Positions 1-8,842 of a stretch of 64,000 bases of DNA are shown here, piece after piece (the stretch's first letter is position 1; each line of letters opens with the position of its first letter). This DNA comes from Cytophagaceae bacterium. Lineage in GTDB: Bacteria; Bacteroidota; Bacteroidia; Cytophagales; Spirosomataceae. Where the stretch lies: the NCBI GenBank assembly GCA_947460975.1, contig CANHGO010000001.1, positions 496,001 to 560,000 of the forward strand, written 5' to 3'. The notes under the pieces were generated by a model. That model searched no databases and was not told the origin of the DNA. It saw only the letters and a list, made by a program, of their open reading frames with translations. The position numbers and the translations under genes were made by a program.

Positions 1-455
1 CGTATGGTTTGCGCATTTCAGTCAATAAAAAAATGTGTGTAGAATTAGGTTTAATTCGACCTAATTTGGCCCAAAAATTCGATGTCAAGCAGGAAGTGTT
101 TTACGCAGATTTTGATTGGGATTATTGGGTTAAGCAGGAGAAAGTTGATTTTGTCTATCAGGAAATATCAAAATTCCCTGAAGTCCGTAGGGATTTGTCA
201 TTAGTGATTAATAAAGAGGTTAGCTATCAAGCGATCCAACGCATTGCAGAACAGGTTGAAAAGAGTTTGCTAAAATCTGTTTCCGTTTTTGACGTATATG
301 AGGGAAAAAATCTAGGGGAAGGGAAGAAATCCTATTCGGTTAGCTTTATGCTCCAAGATGAGGGCCAAACGCTGACCGACAAGGTCATTGACGCGACGAT
401 GGATCGGCTCATTCAACGATTTGAAAAGGAATTAGGAGCTGTTATTCGAAAGTAA
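1..455 (+). CDS. pheT: Phenylalanine-tRNA ligase beta subunit, C-terminal part (cut by window edge)
   Basis: The reading frame is open from base 3 and ends with TAA at 453-455, so only about the last 150 residues are present. The last ~95 residues (from about YQEISKFPEVRRDLS) are the FDX-ACB anticodon-binding fold that closes PheT; the motif FPxVRRDLS, the VFDVYEG strand and SVSFMLQDEGQTLTD are typical. PheT pairs with PheS in an alpha2beta2 cytoplasmic enzyme that charges tRNA-Phe. The TTG at position 9 is internal, not a start. It converges on ffh with a 21-base gap and no clear terminator between. Identity is confident; the missing N-terminal part cannot be judged. Confidence 0.93.
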   Translation, partial: YGLRISVNKKMCVELGLIRPNLAQKFDVKQEVFYADFDWDYWVKQEKVDFVYQEISKFPEVRRDLSLVINKEVSYQAIQRIAEQVEKSLLKSVSVFDVYEGKNLGEGKKSYSVSFMLQDEGQTLTDKVIDATMDRLIQRFEKELGAVIRK

Positions 456-476
456 ATCTGACCCGAAATAGGCTGA

Positions 477-1811
477 TTACCTTTTTAACATATTGCCCAT
501 ATTAGGCATTTTCATTTTTCCGTCTTGAACCTTGTTCATCATTTTCATCATTTTTCGCATGTCCTCAAATTGTTTCATCAAATTGTTGACTTGTTGGATT
601 GAGGTCCCAGAACCCTTCGCTATTCTGATCTTTCGAGATGAGTTTAGCAAATCTGGATTTTGGCGTTCCTTTAAAGTCATCGACTGAATAATGGCTTCTA
701 TAGGCTTAAATGAATCATTTGAAATATCGACATCTTTGACGGCTTGACCCATTCCTGGAACCATACCCATCAGATCTTTAATATTTCCCATCTTTTTAAT
801 TTGTTGCAGTTGGGAATAAAAATCTTCAAAAGAGAAATTATTTTGGCGAATTTTTTTGTTTAAGCGTGCTGCTTCATCCTCATCGAAAGCTTGCTGGGCC
901 CTTTCAACCAAAGAAAGAACATCCCCCATGCCTAAAATTCGGTTGGCCATTCGATCCGGATAAAACTGATCTAAGGCTTCCATTTTTTCCCCGGTGGAGA
1001 TAAATTTGATCGGTTTTTCGACCACTTGTCGGATGGAAAGGGCAGCACCACCTCTTGAATCACCGTCTAATTTGGTCAAAACAACCCCGTCAAAATTAAG
1101 TCGTTCGTTAAATGTTTTGGCAGTATTCACGGCATCTTGACCTGTCATTGAGTCAACGACAAACAGGATTTCGGTCGGATTTATCGCTTTTTTTACGGCT
1201 TCGATTTCATTCATCATGGATTCGTCGATGGCCAAACGGCCTGCGGTATCGACAATAACCACTTTTTTACCCATTTTCCTGGCGTAGGAAAGGGCATTCT
1301 CGGCGATGGAAACCGCGCTTTTATTTTCGGGTTCTGCGTAAACCTCTACGCCTACTTGCTCGCCCAAGACTTTTAATTGGTCTATTGCCGCAGGTCTATA
1401 AATATCACAGGCAACGAGCAACACATTTCGTCCTCCTTTTTTGATGTATTGGGCTAATTTACCTGAGAAAGTTGTTTTACCTGAACCTTGAAGTCCGGCA
1501 ATTAATACAACGGCAGGATCCCCTTTCAGATTAATATCTTGTTTAACCCCACCCATTAATTGGGTTAACTCCTCGTGAACAATTTTAACTAATAATTGGC
1601 CTGGCTCAACGGAAATTAATATTTTTTGGCCTAGCGCCTGTTCCTTGATTCGATCGGTAATTTCCTTCGCCACTTTATAGTTGACGTCGGCATCCATCAA
1701 TGCACGCCTAATTTCCTTAACGGTGGCGGCAACGTTTACGTCGGTAATTCGGCCGTTCCCTTTCAGGGTTCGCATGGCCGATGTAATCTTGGAGCTTAAA
1801 TTCTCAAACAT
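477..1811 (-). CDS. ffh: Signal recognition particle GTPase Ffh
   Basis: 444 residues, the normal size for bacterial SRP54/Ffh. An N-terminal helical bundle (about 1-90) is followed by the GTPase domain with P-loop GLQGSGKTT (about 106-114), DIYRPAAIDQL, DTAGRL and TKLDGDSRGG, then a methionine-rich M domain ending in MRKMMKMMNKV, which binds SRP RNA and signal peptides. Ffh with 4.5S RNA delivers nascent membrane proteins to FtsY. The ATG at 1811 gives the standard MFENLS start. It stands alone, convergent with pheT and divergent from icd across 168 bases. No exact TAnnTTTG element was found on its side of that gap. Confidence 0.97.
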   Translation of the reverse strand: MFENLSSKITSAMRTLKGNGRITDVNVAATVKEIRRALMDADVNYKVAKEITDRIKEQALGQKILISVEPGQLLVKIVHEELTQLMGGVKQDINLKGDPAVVLIAGLQGSGKTTFSGKLAQYIKKGGRNVLLVACDIYRPAAIDQLKVLGEQVGVEVYAEPENKSAVSIAENALSYARKMGKKVVIVDTAGRLAIDESMMNEIEAVKKAINPTEILFVVDSMTGQDAVNTAKTFNERLNFDGVVLTKLDGDSRGGAALSIRQVVEKPIKFISTGEKMEALDQFYPDRMANRILGMGDVLSLVERAQQAFDEDEAARLNKKIRQNNFSFEDFYSQLQQIKKMGNIKDLMGMVPGMGQAVKDVDISNDSFKPIEAIIQSMTLKERQNPDLLNSSRKIRIAKGSGTSIQQVNNLMKQFEDMRKMMKMMNKVQDGKMKMPNMGNMLKR

Positions 1812-1912
1812 AATGCATTAAATCTTGTAAATGGTCTGCAATTTACGCTTTTTACCTTAAAAATTATTCAAATTATTTGACCTAATTCTGATGAATAAAA
1901 AAGATTCCTGTA

Positions 1913-1920
1913 TACCTTTG
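1913..1920 (+). promoter_or_regulatory. Bacteroidota -7 element (TACCTTTG) for icd
   Basis: Exact TAnnTTTG match ending 59 bases before the icd ATG. No good TTTG -33 box lies at the expected spacing; a TTTG at 1876-1879 is too far away. The leader would be about 50 bases. Confidence 0.55.
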
Positions 1921-1979
1921 CAAGATTATTTAGGTTCGTCCTAAAATAAAAAAATAGACCAAACACATTAATACAAAAA

Positions 1980-3209
1980 ATGGAAAAAATTAAAGTTGCC
2001 AACCCAGTCGTAGAACTTGATGGAGACGAAATGACTCGCATCATTTGGAAATTCATAAAAGATAAATTGATCTTGCCTTATGTAGATGTTGACATTAAAT
2101 ATTATGATTTAGGTGTTGAATATAGGGATGAGACCAATGACCAAGTAACGATTGAAGCTGCAGAAGCAATAAAAAAATATGGTGTTGGGATTAAATGTGC
2201 CACTATCACTCCGGATGAAGCGCGCGTAGTTGAGTTCGATTTAAAGCAAATGTGGAAATCGCCAAATGGAACCATTCGTAATATCTTAGATGGTACCGTT
2301 TTTAGAGAGCCTATCGTTTGTTCAAATGTTCCAAGACTAGTTCCCAATTGGACTGCGCCCATTATGATTGGACGTCATGCTTTTGGTGATCAATATAGAG
2401 CAACTGACTTTGTGACCAAGGGAAAAGGTAAGTTGACCGTTTCGTTTACACCTGAAGATGGAGGAGAGCCACAAACTTTTGAGGTATACAATTTCAAAGG
2501 GGATGGAGTTGCTTTGACGATGTATAACACAGATGAGTCGATTATTGGATTTGCTCATTCATGTTTCAATATGGCCTTAAGCAAAGGATGGCCTTTGTAT
2601 TTATCCACAAAAAATACGATTTTAAAGAAGTATGATGGTCGCTTCAAAGATATCTTTGAGGAGATTTTTCAATCCGATTATAAGGCGAAGTTTGATGCCA
2701 TGGGAATCGTGTATGAGCATCGATTGATTGATGACATGGTGGCCTCTGCTTTAAAATGGAATGGTAATTTTGTTTGGGCATGTAAGAATTATGATGGAGA
2801 TGTTCAGTCGGATACGGTTGCACAGGGATTTGGATCGTTAGGTTTAATGACTTCGGTTTTAATCACTCCAGATGGCAAAGTAATGGAGGCTGAGGCAGCT
2901 CACGGAACGGTTACGAGACATTATCGTGATCATCAAGCGGGGAAACCTACGTCGACAAACCCAATCGCATCGATCTTTGCATGGACAAGGGGATTGGAAT
3001 TTAGAGGCAAATTAGATAATAATCCAGCATTGGTTAATTTCTGCCAAACATTAGAAAAAGTTTGTGTGGAGACCGTGGAGTCAGGTAAAATGACCAAAGA
3101 TTTAGCGGTATGTATCCATGGAAATAAAGTAACTCATGGAGAACATTATCTATATACAGAGGAATTCTTAGAGGCTTTAGATGCTAATTTAAAGGTAGCC
3201 TTAGCTTAA
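1980..3209 (+). CDS. icd: NADP-dependent isocitrate dehydrogenase, eukaryote-like type
   Basis: 409 residues. The protein belongs to the homodimeric IDH subfamily shared with eukaryotic IDH1/IDH2 rather than the E. coli type: the segments [31 protein letters not shown] and [15 protein letters not shown] are nearly those of the mammalian enzymes, and length fits. It oxidatively decarboxylates isocitrate to 2-oxoglutarate in the TCA cycle, giving NADPH. Substrate-binding residues are seen in SPNGTIRN (Ser, Asn, Arg) and RHAFGDQYR. Monocistronic, with its own -7 element and a strong terminator directly downstream. NADP preference is inferred from the subfamily. Confidence 0.95.
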   Translation: MEKIKVANPVVELDGDEMTRIIWKFIKDKLILPYVDVDIKYYDLGVEYRDETNDQVTIEAAEAIKKYGVGIKCATITPDEARVVEFDLKQMWKSPNGTIRNILDGTVFREPIVCSNVPRLVPNWTAPIMIGRHAFGDQYRATDFVTKGKGKLTVSFTPEDGGEPQTFEVYNFKGDGVALTMYNTDESIIGFAHSCFNMALSKGWPLYLSTKNTILKKYDGRFKDIFEEIFQSDYKAKFDAMGIVYEHRLIDDMVASALKWNGNFVWACKNYDGDVQSDTVAQGFGSLGLMTSVLITPDGKVMEAEAAHGTVTRHYRDHQAGKPTSTNPIASIFAWTRGLEFRGKLDNNPALVNFCQTLEKVCVETVESGKMTKDLAVCIHGNKVTHGEHYLYTEEFLEALDANLKVALA

Positions 3210-3230
3210 ATTCAATCTGTTTTTATAATA

Positions 3231-3260
3231 AAAGAGCCGCTTCTAACGAAGCGGCTCTTT
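3231..3260 (+). terminator. Intrinsic terminator of icd
   Basis: Perfect 13-bp stem (3231-3243 with 3248-3260, arms AAAGAGCCGCTTC / GAAGCGGCTCTTT), 4-base loop TAAC, followed on the plus strand by TTATTT. It starts 22 bases after the icd stop. Confidence 0.9.
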
Positions 3261-3269
3261 TTATTTAGC

Positions 3270-3303
3270 AAAAAAAAGTCGCACCAGAAATTCTGATGCG
3301 ACC
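3270..3303 (-). terminator. Intrinsic terminator of the rpsF-rpsR-rplI operon
   Basis: On the minus strand an imperfect inverted repeat (arms within 3278-3289 and 3291-3302, one mismatch, so the inner pairs must open to form a loop) is followed by a run of seven U (plus-strand A7 at 3271-3277). It lies 21 bases past the rplI stop. Confidence 0.82.
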
Positions 3304-3322
3304 TTAATTAAGCATATTGAAC

Positions 3323-3766
3323 TTATTCTGAAACTACAGAAAATGCTACTTTATGCTTAACCTCTTTATGTAAATCCAACGTAGCCGTATAATCACCCGT
3401 TGACTTAACCTCAGAGTCAAATGAAATCTTCTTACGATCAATTTCAAAGCCTTTCTCCTTCAGCATATCAGAGATTTGAATACTCGTTACTCGACCAAAA
3501 ATCTTTCCACTATCACCAGTCTTTGCAGCAATAGTTAAAGTCATTTCACCAATCGCTGTCGCTAATTCAAAAGCATCCTGACGGATTTTCTCTACTTTAT
3601 GCGCAGCTTGTTTGATGTTCTCAGCCACAACCTTACGATTGGATGGCGTTGCCATCATGGCAAAACCCTGTGGAATTAAGTAATTACGACCGTATCCAGC
3701 TTTAACAGCTACCGTGTCATTTTTATACCCCAATCCCGCTATATCCGTTTTTAATATAATTTCCAT
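3323..3766 (-). CDS. rplI: 50S ribosomal protein L9
   Basis: 147 residues, usual length for bL9. The N-terminal RNA-binding domain carries the family signature VAVKAGYGRNYLIPQGFA (about 21-38), then a long connecting helix and a C-terminal globular domain. L9 binds 23S rRNA near L1 and helps frame fidelity. It is the last gene of rpsF-rpsR-rplI, 40 bases after rpsR, with a terminator immediately beyond. ATG start at 3766 gives MEIILKTD, the family-typical N-terminus. Confidence 0.97.
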   Translation of the reverse strand: MEIILKTDIAGLGYKNDTVAVKAGYGRNYLIPQGFAMMATPSNRKVVAENIKQAAHKVEKIRQDAFELATAIGEMTLTIAAKTGDSGKIFGRVTSIQISDMLKEKGFEIDRKKISFDSEVKSTGDYTATLDLHKEVKHKVAFSVVSE

Positions 3767-3806
3767 CTTATTTTACAATCAAATGTTTATCAGGTTATCC
3801 CCTAGT

Positions 3807-4058
3807 TTATTTTAAACCATCCGCCACATATGGCATCAAGGCTAAATGACGACAACGCTTAACCGCTTGCGCCACCTTACGTTGAAATTTCAACGAAGTA
3901 CCAGTAATTCGGCGAGGTAAAATTCTACCTTGCTCGTTTACCAACTTTAATAAGTAATCTGGATTTTTATAATCAATGTATTGTATGCCCGATTTCTTAA
4001 ACCGACAATACTTCTTACGATTACTATTCTTATCTACAGGTTCGTTTACAAGTGTCAT
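3807..4058 (-). CDS. rpsR: 30S ribosomal protein S18
   Basis: 83 residues. The conserved S18 core is visible: KKYCRFKKSGIQYIDYK, then GRILPRRITGTSLKFQRKV, then RCRHLALMPYV. S18 pairs with S6 on the 30S platform. It starts one base after the rpsF stop, which suggests translational coupling, and precedes rplI. The order S6-S18-L9 is a classic ribosomal operon; no ssb lies between S6 and S18 as it does in some Firmicutes. Confidence 0.97.
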   Translation of the reverse strand: MTLVNEPVDKNSNRKKYCRFKKSGIQYIDYKNPDYLLKLVNEQGRILPRRITGTSLKFQRKVAQAVKRCRHLALMPYVADGLK

Positions 4059-4059
4059 C

Positions 4060-4422
4060 TTATGCTTCTATTTTTTCTGGTTTTCTACCTACTAAACCTT
4101 TTCTCTTTTTCTCATTATACAATACCGCATGCTTATCTAATGCAGTAGTCAAGAAACGAATAACTCGCTCATCACGCTTGTATTCAAGCTCTAATTTGGC
4201 GATAAATTGCGGATCCCCTAAAAATTCAAATATCTGGTAAAAGCCAGTGTGCTTGTTTTGAATTGGATAGGCCAACTTACGTAAGCCCCATGCATCTTCA
4301 TGTACAATCTTTGCACCGCTATCTACCAACAATTGCTTGAATTTCTCAACGGCGTCCTTTGTCTGTTGTTCAGACAAAACGGGAGTTAAAATGAACACCG
4401 TCTCATAGTTTTTTAATTCCAT
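4060..4422 (-). CDS. rpsF: 30S ribosomal protein S6
   Basis: 120 residues from the ATG at 4422 ([16 protein letters not shown]), which matches the normal S6 N-terminus; an in-frame TTG 13 codons upstream would add a lysine/phenylalanine/asparagine tail that overlaps the -7 promoter element, so I rejected it. S6 binds S18 and 16S rRNA. The core [23 protein letters not shown] is typical. First gene of the rpsF-rpsR-rplI operon; the leader is only about 30 bases with no Shine-Dalgarno sequence, as is normal in Bacteroidota. Confidence 0.96.
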   Translation of the reverse strand: MELKNYETVFILTPVLSEQQTKDAVEKFKQLLVDSGAKIVHEDAWGLRKLAYPIQNKHTGFYQIFEFLGDPQFIAKLELEYKRDERVIRFLTTALDKHAVLYNEKKRKGLVGRKPEKIEA

Positions 4423-4458
4423 AAAATTGTTGTTTAAAAACTGAAAAAATTTGGACTG

Positions 4459-4466
4459 CAAAAGTA
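4459..4466 (-). promoter_or_regulatory. -7 element (TACTTTTG) for the rpsF operon
   Basis: Exact TAnnTTTG on the minus strand, ending 36 bases before the rpsF ATG at 4422. A recognisable -33 TTTG is not present. Confidence 0.55.
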
Positions 4467-4511
4467 GGAAAAATACTTTACAATTAAAAGCCTAGAAATA
4501 AAAAAATGATA

Positions 4512-5495
4512 TTATCGTACCTCAAACGATCCTAGGCCTATTAAAAAGCCCTCAGCGTACAATTCGATTTCATGCCTTCCCTCTCGATATGAATTGGGAC
4601 GTGAATAAATAAACTCGACAGATTGATGATTATTCTCATAAAATATACGCTGCTTAGCCGTATATACTAAATCTTTTCCCTTAAACGGAAATGTTCCAGA
4701 ACCTATTGAATAATCAGATAATGTTACTCCAGTAGGCTCAATAATTCTTAAAAAAACTGTTTTAATTTCTTTGGTTGCCAATGGGTTTTCTTGCAAGTGA
4801 AAAATGACCCGGATTTTTTCAAGTTTTTTTGCTTTTTGATTCTGAGCACCCGACTCCTTACCCCGAGTTGAAATGGCGTATACATTAACCCCCTCAGCGC
4901 GCAAAGCAGCTGCTACATTTACCTTGTCTGATAACTCTTGATTGCGTACCTCCAAAATTCTTGAACGTTCACTCAATTCTTTTTGCTTAACCCCAAAAGT
5001 TAAACTTGAATCCCTTAACGCTTTTTGAACATTTGACAAACCGTCTTGCAAGATCTTAGCCTCCCTACTTAAAGAATCATTTCGCGCAAGTAACACAAAG
5101 TTCTCCTTTCGCAATTTCTTGATCTCAACATCCTTTTGACCAATTAACCGTAAGTAATACGCCAATTTACGTTGGATTTCAATTTGACCCATCTCAGGAT
5201 TTTCTGATATCGCTTTCTGATCCCCAAGAATTTGTTGGCGCGCAGCTTCCAACTCATTTACCCTACCACCCAATTTTTTTATTTGAATCATACGGACCTC
5301 CAATTGATTCGATATGGAATCCAATCGGTCTTTCGCATCTTTAATAAAAGTTTCTTGATTCGCGCCAAACCTAAAGAATTCAGGATTCAGCCTTTCTACC
5401 GCCACCATACCGATTAACAGAAAAATCAAAAAAATTAAAATCCCAACCGTACGTTGAAGCTTTTTTTCTCTTGAACTTAATGGACTTGAGGGCAT
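4512..5495 (-). CDS. Membrane-anchored coiled-coil protein of unknown function
   Basis: 327 residues, not assigned to a named family. A short basic N-terminus is followed by one hydrophobic segment (about 17-33, ILIFLIFLLIGMVAV), then a long charged heptad-like coiled coil (about 50-195), then a predicted beta-rich C-terminal domain (about 220-327, KKLEKIRVIFHLQENPLAT onward). With the N-in topology expected of this anchor the coiled coil would face the periplasm. Similar proteins in Cytophagales are sometimes labelled as chromosome-partition proteins because of the coiled coil, which is not convincing. It has its own -7 element at 5540-5547 and ends 89 bases before rpsF. Its role may be envelope-structural; this is a guess. 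Confidence 0.75.
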   Translation of the reverse strand: MPSSPLSSREKKLQRTVGILIFLIFLLIGMVAVERLNPEFFRFGANQETFIKDAKDRLDSISNQLEVRMIQIKKLGGRVNELEAARQQILGDQKAISENPEMGQIEIQRKLAYYLRLIGQKDVEIKKLRKENFVLLARNDSLSREAKILQDGLSNVQKALRDSSLTFGVKQKELSERSRILEVRNQELSDKVNVAAALRAEGVNVYAISTRGKESGAQNQKAKKLEKIRVIFHLQENPLATKEIKTVFLRIIEPTGVTLSDYSIGSGTFPFKGKDLVYTAKQRIFYENNHQSVEFIYSRPNSYREGRHEIELYAEGFLIGLGSFEVR

Positions 5496-5539
5496 ATATA
5501 ATTTGAATTTGTCAACAAATTTCTGACGTATAACAGAAT

Positions 5540-5547
5540 CAAAAATA
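5540..5547 (-). promoter_or_regulatory. -7 element (TATTTTTG) for the coiled-coil gene
   Basis: Exact TAnnTTTG on the minus strand, 44 bases before the ATG at 5495. Confidence 0.45.
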
Positions 5548-5603
5548 ATAAATTAATTTTACTTTTAAATTATTCTTTTCATAGTTCTTCGTTTATCCTC
5601 ATT

Positions 5604-6281
5604 ATGTCCATCGCTAAACAAATATTCAGCATCCAAAATGATTTGGCACATACCCACGCAAAACTTATAGCCGTGACAAAAACGAGGTCAATCGACGAAT
5701 TGAATTTAACCTACCAAGCAGGAATACTTGATTTTGGTGAAAATAGAGTTCAAGAATTAGTCGAAAAACAAGCAGTATTACCCCAGGATATTCGTTGGCA
5801 TCAAATAGGTCACCTACAAACCAACAAAGTTAAATACATCGCTCCCTTTGTTCACCTCATTCATACCGTGGACTCATTGAAGCTATTAATGGAAATAAAC
5901 CAACAAGCCATTAAAAACAACCGAGTAATTAAATGCCTATTCCAAATGTATATCGCTCAGGAAGAAACAAAATTTGGCTTGCTTCCCAACGAATTGCATG
6001 AAATCTTAGAAAACCCGATCATGGCTGAATTAAAAAATATCCAAATAGTTGGGCTTATGGGCATGGCCAGCTTTACCGAAAATACAGATCAAATAAATAA
6101 AGAATTTACCTCTTTGGCACAATTGCTACATGATTTAAAATCAAACCAAACAGCCATGCACCTAGGAAATATAACCTGGGAAGAGCTCTCCATGGGAATG
6201 TCCAGCGACTACCTATTAGCCGCTGAATTGGGCTCTACTTTAGTCCGAGTGGGATCCGCTATTTACGGTGCTCGGGAGTGA
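5604..6281 (+). CDS. YggS/PLPBP family pyridoxal-phosphate homeostasis protein
   Basis: 225 residues, normal for the COG0325 family (fold type III, alanine-racemase-like barrel without known enzymatic activity). Diagnostic motifs: LIAVTKTRS with the PLP-binding lysine near residue 26, DFGENRVQE, WHQIGHLQTNKVKYI, HTVDS, TKFGL, GLMGMA, LSMGMSSDY and VRVGSAIYG. The protein buffers free PLP in the cytoplasm. The stop TGA at 6279-6281 lies inside the convergent BatA-N gene, a 23-base overlap. Confidence 0.95.
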   Translation: MSIAKQIFSIQNDLAHTHAKLIAVTKTRSIDELNLTYQAGILDFGENRVQELVEKQAVLPQDIRWHQIGHLQTNKVKYIAPFVHLIHTVDSLKLLMEINQQAIKNNRVIKCLFQMYIAQEETKFGLLPNELHEILENPIMAELKNIQIVGLMGMASFTENTDQINKEFTSLAQLLHDLKSNQTAMHLGNITWEELSMGMSSDYLLAAELGSTLVRVGSAIYGARE

Positions 6282-8277
6282 TTTTACGGCTGTAAAAAAC
6301 CATGGCCATTTCAATCAAAAAGAAACACAGAGAAGCCATAAAAAAATAAAAGGAAAGGTCTGAAGGAGTCTCTCCGCTAAATGGCACCTCTTTCATTGCG
6401 CCAACTTGAATATTCGGTTTTCCTTGATAGTGATTCTGAATTTCCACTCTAGAATAACTTCGCATTTCACTTTCCTTTACTGGATAATTAATAGCTAAAT
6501 TCAACGGTTTTTTATCCCGAATTTTAACCTGCCAAAAGCCCGAAAAATTCCTATCCAAAAGTTCTGGCCATTCGCAAATCCATTGAGTTCCTGTCCACCT
6601 TTGCTCCGGTATCCAGGTTTGCTTTCCTTTAACCAAGGTCACTAAACCATTTTCAGAAGTGCTGAATTTAACCTCTTTAGGAGCCACAATTTCAAACTTA
6701 CTCGAAAACACAGTAGTTGACCAATGATTGAGCCTATTGTTCAAAGCCATTTCTTGAAAAACAGGAAGAAATAACCCATGCTTAAAAAAACTATCCCCCT
6801 CTTTGGCGATATCTCCTGAAAAAACATACATAGACCCTAAACCCAATGTAAACTGCGACAAAAAAGGCTTTCCATTCACGTACTCAAAAATGGGTGTCCC
6901 ACCATCCCACGTAACATATGAATTTGAATTAAACATTTCCAAATTCTTCTTTAAAGATGATTGTTCCAAAATAGAATTAAAAAACGGTGAGCGCTTAATG
7001 GGTAAACGGACAGCTAACGTGCGATTTGAAATCTCCTGCCTAAATGAATTTCCTTGGCTTGAAAAATTTAAATTAAGCCGATTGATAATTCCACTATTTA
7101 ATGGGGCACCCGGAATAAAAACAAATGTATTTCCCATTTTAACCCAATTGGAAATCGATTTTAATGCGTCAACAGAGAATAAATTCAAATCATTCAAAAT
7201 CAAAAATCCGCTCATTTTAGAGAGATTTGCCAACAAGCTTTGCCTGTTCACCGAATGAAAATCGAAAAGAGAATCATTCATAAAAACGGTAGAAATATAT
7301 TTTTCACCTGACATGCCTTCCAAAACATAGACATCTTTTGACTCCGGAATTTCTAACAAAAAGGAATACACATTATCAAATAACACCTTATCATCTGAAA
7401 TCAATTTCGCCTTTATTTCCCTTTTATCCGAAAGGCTAATGCCAAAATCAAGCCATTTCGATTCTCCCTCATTCAAATTGATTTTCTCCGTTGATATAGG
7501 AAAATCATCCAGATACAAGCTCAATTTCTGATCCTTAGCCGCAAGATTTCCGATATTCTTAATCCGAACTTTTAAGGTAAATGGGCGCCCAATTTGAATT
7601 TGAGATGTATTATTTGAAATACTATCCACCACTATATTGGCCTGCAAAGGACCTTCAACAGGCACTAAATGGACTTCGAAATGCTTAGGAAACACTGGCC
7701 ATGGGCTCGTTCGCGGAAAATCCGACACCCAAATCAGGTTGGGAGTGGAACCCGTATTTTGTTCCGCTTGAATTGAACCGATTCGATCTATGATTGATTT
7801 AGATTGCCCAACTCGCTCGCTCATTTTTAAACTTGGCCATAAAACATGCAATTCATTCCAAGTCTTAGACTCAAAATCAGCATTCTGAAATGAATTCAAG
7901 AGTAAAAAGACTGGTTTTTTTGATCGTGGTAATTCAGCCGCCAATGCATTAAACTTAGTCCGATTCCCTTCCATAAGTCCCATATGGTTATCCACAAACA
8001 AATAAGTTGGCGAAGAATTACCTTTCAGAAAACCCACATTTTTAGGCTGAGAAAAGGCTAATATCAGTGCGGCTAACGCTAAAATTCGGAACAATAACAG
8101 GACTAAATCATGAAGGATCCGAATGCCCTTTCCTTGGGTAGGAGTCCCCTTTAATACTCGAATGTCAGAGAAGAATACAGTAGATGTGCTCTTTTTATTA
8201 ATAAAATGGAGCCAGATGGGCACCGCAATGCTTAATAATCCCCATAAAAATATTGGTTGCCCAAAACTTATATTCAT
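6259..8277 (-). CDS. BatA-N domain membrane protein with degenerate VWA-like and CARDB-like regions
   Basis: 672 residues. The N-terminus (about 1-80) is an aerotolerance-regulator BatA_N domain: FGQPIFLWGLLSIAVPIWLH plus a second hydrophobic segment at about 57-79. Next comes a region like a von Willebrand A domain with a poor metal site (LFVDNHMGLMEG, about 92-103), then a CARDB/Ig-like stretch (about 222-300, KVRIKNIGNLAAKDQKLSL), a class-I-amidotransferase-like segment (WVKMGNTFVFIPGAP) and a C-terminal membrane helix (about 645-663). Such proteins in Bacteroidota act at the inner membrane, but function is unknown. The usual moxR-DUF58-batABCDE neighbours are absent. It overlaps yggS by 23 bases at the 3' ends. 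Confidence 0.85.
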   Translation of the reverse strand: MNISFGQPIFLWGLLSIAVPIWLHFINKKSTSTVFFSDIRVLKGTPTQGKGIRILHDLVLLLFRILALAALILAFSQPKNVGFLKGNSSPTYLFVDNHMGLMEGNRTKFNALAAELPRSKKPVFLLLNSFQNADFESKTWNELHVLWPSLKMSERVGQSKSIIDRIGSIQAEQNTGSTPNLIWVSDFPRTSPWPVFPKHFEVHLVPVEGPLQANIVVDSISNNTSQIQIGRPFTLKVRIKNIGNLAAKDQKLSLYLDDFPISTEKINLNEGESKWLDFGISLSDKREIKAKLISDDKVLFDNVYSFLLEIPESKDVYVLEGMSGEKYISTVFMNDSLFDFHSVNRQSLLANLSKMSGFLILNDLNLFSVDALKSISNWVKMGNTFVFIPGAPLNSGIINRLNLNFSSQGNSFRQEISNRTLAVRLPIKRSPFFNSILEQSSLKKNLEMFNSNSYVTWDGGTPIFEYVNGKPFLSQFTLGLGSMYVFSGDIAKEGDSFFKHGLFLPVFQEMALNNRLNHWSTTVFSSKFEIVAPKEVKFSTSENGLVTLVKGKQTWIPEQRWTGTQWICEWPELLDRNFSGFWQVKIRDKKPLNLAINYPVKESEMRSYSRVEIQNHYQGKPNIQVGAMKEVPFSGETPSDLSFYFFMASLCFFLIEMAMVFYSRKITPEHRK

Positions 8278-8295
8278 AAAAGCTAAAATACAAAA

Positions 8296-8320
8296 AATCC
8301 CAACGAATTAGGTTGGGATT
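8296..8320 (-). terminator. Intrinsic terminator of greA
   Basis: 9-bp perfect stem (8296-8304 with 8312-8320, arms AATCCCAAC / GTTGGGATT), 7-base loop, followed on the minus strand by a T-rich tract. It lies 24 bases past the greA stop and just before the BatA-N gene start. Confidence 0.85.
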
Positions 8321-8344
8321 ATAATATTCAACGAGTCAAGATTT

Positions 8345-8818
8345 CTATCTTGAGATTGACATAATTTCGAATTCTAAGGTTCCCGCTGGAGCCGTAATCT
8401 GGGCTAAATCACCCACTTGCTTTCCTAACAAGCCTTTACCAAACGGTGAAGATGCTGAAATTTTACCCGTTTTTAAATCCGCTTCCTCTTCAGAAACAAT
8501 AGTATAGGTAACAAGCATCCCATTTTTTGTATTTTTGATCTGAACAATCGAGTAAATAGACACCTTTGAAATATCAATCGTAGATTCATCTAATACACGT
8601 GCATTGGCCACGACCTGCTCTAATTTTGAAATTTTTAATTCCAATAAGCCTTGCGCATCTTTTGCCGCATCATATTCAGCATTCTCACTCAAATCTCCTT
8701 TGTCTCGAGCTTCAGCAATTTGCTTTGCCATATCTTGACGTCCTTGAAATTTCAAAGAGTGCAACTCAGCCTTTAACTTTTCTACCGCCTCAGCTGTATA
8801 ATATTGAAACTGTGCCAT
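8345..8818 (-). CDS. greA: Transcription elongation factor GreA
   Basis: 157 residues from the ATG at 8818 (MAQFQYYTAEAVEKLKAE); a longer in-frame start 11 codons upstream is rejected because it adds a non-homologous tail and runs toward the leader hairpin. GreA enters the RNA polymerase secondary channel and stimulates cleavage of backtracked RNA. The coiled-coil tip carries the acidic residues in GDLSENAEYDAAKDAQ; the C-terminal FKBP-like domain contains SPFGKGLLGKQVGD. Its leader is unusually long (about 135 bases) and contains a terminator-like hairpin, so attenuation is likely. A second terminator follows the gene. Confidence 0.96.
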   Translation of the reverse strand: MAQFQYYTAEAVEKLKAELHSLKFQGRQDMAKQIAEARDKGDLSENAEYDAAKDAQGLLELKISKLEQVVANARVLDESTIDISKVSIYSIVQIKNTKNGMLVTYTIVSEEEADLKTGKISASSPFGKGLLGKQVGDLAQITAPAGTLEFEIMSISR

Positions 8819-8842
8819 CTTAATTAATTTATTTAGATTCCT

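Noticed and set aside
6803-7258. 151-codon plus-strand frame inside the BatA-N gene
   Set aside because: Antisense shadow of a real gene; no promoter or recognisable protein features.
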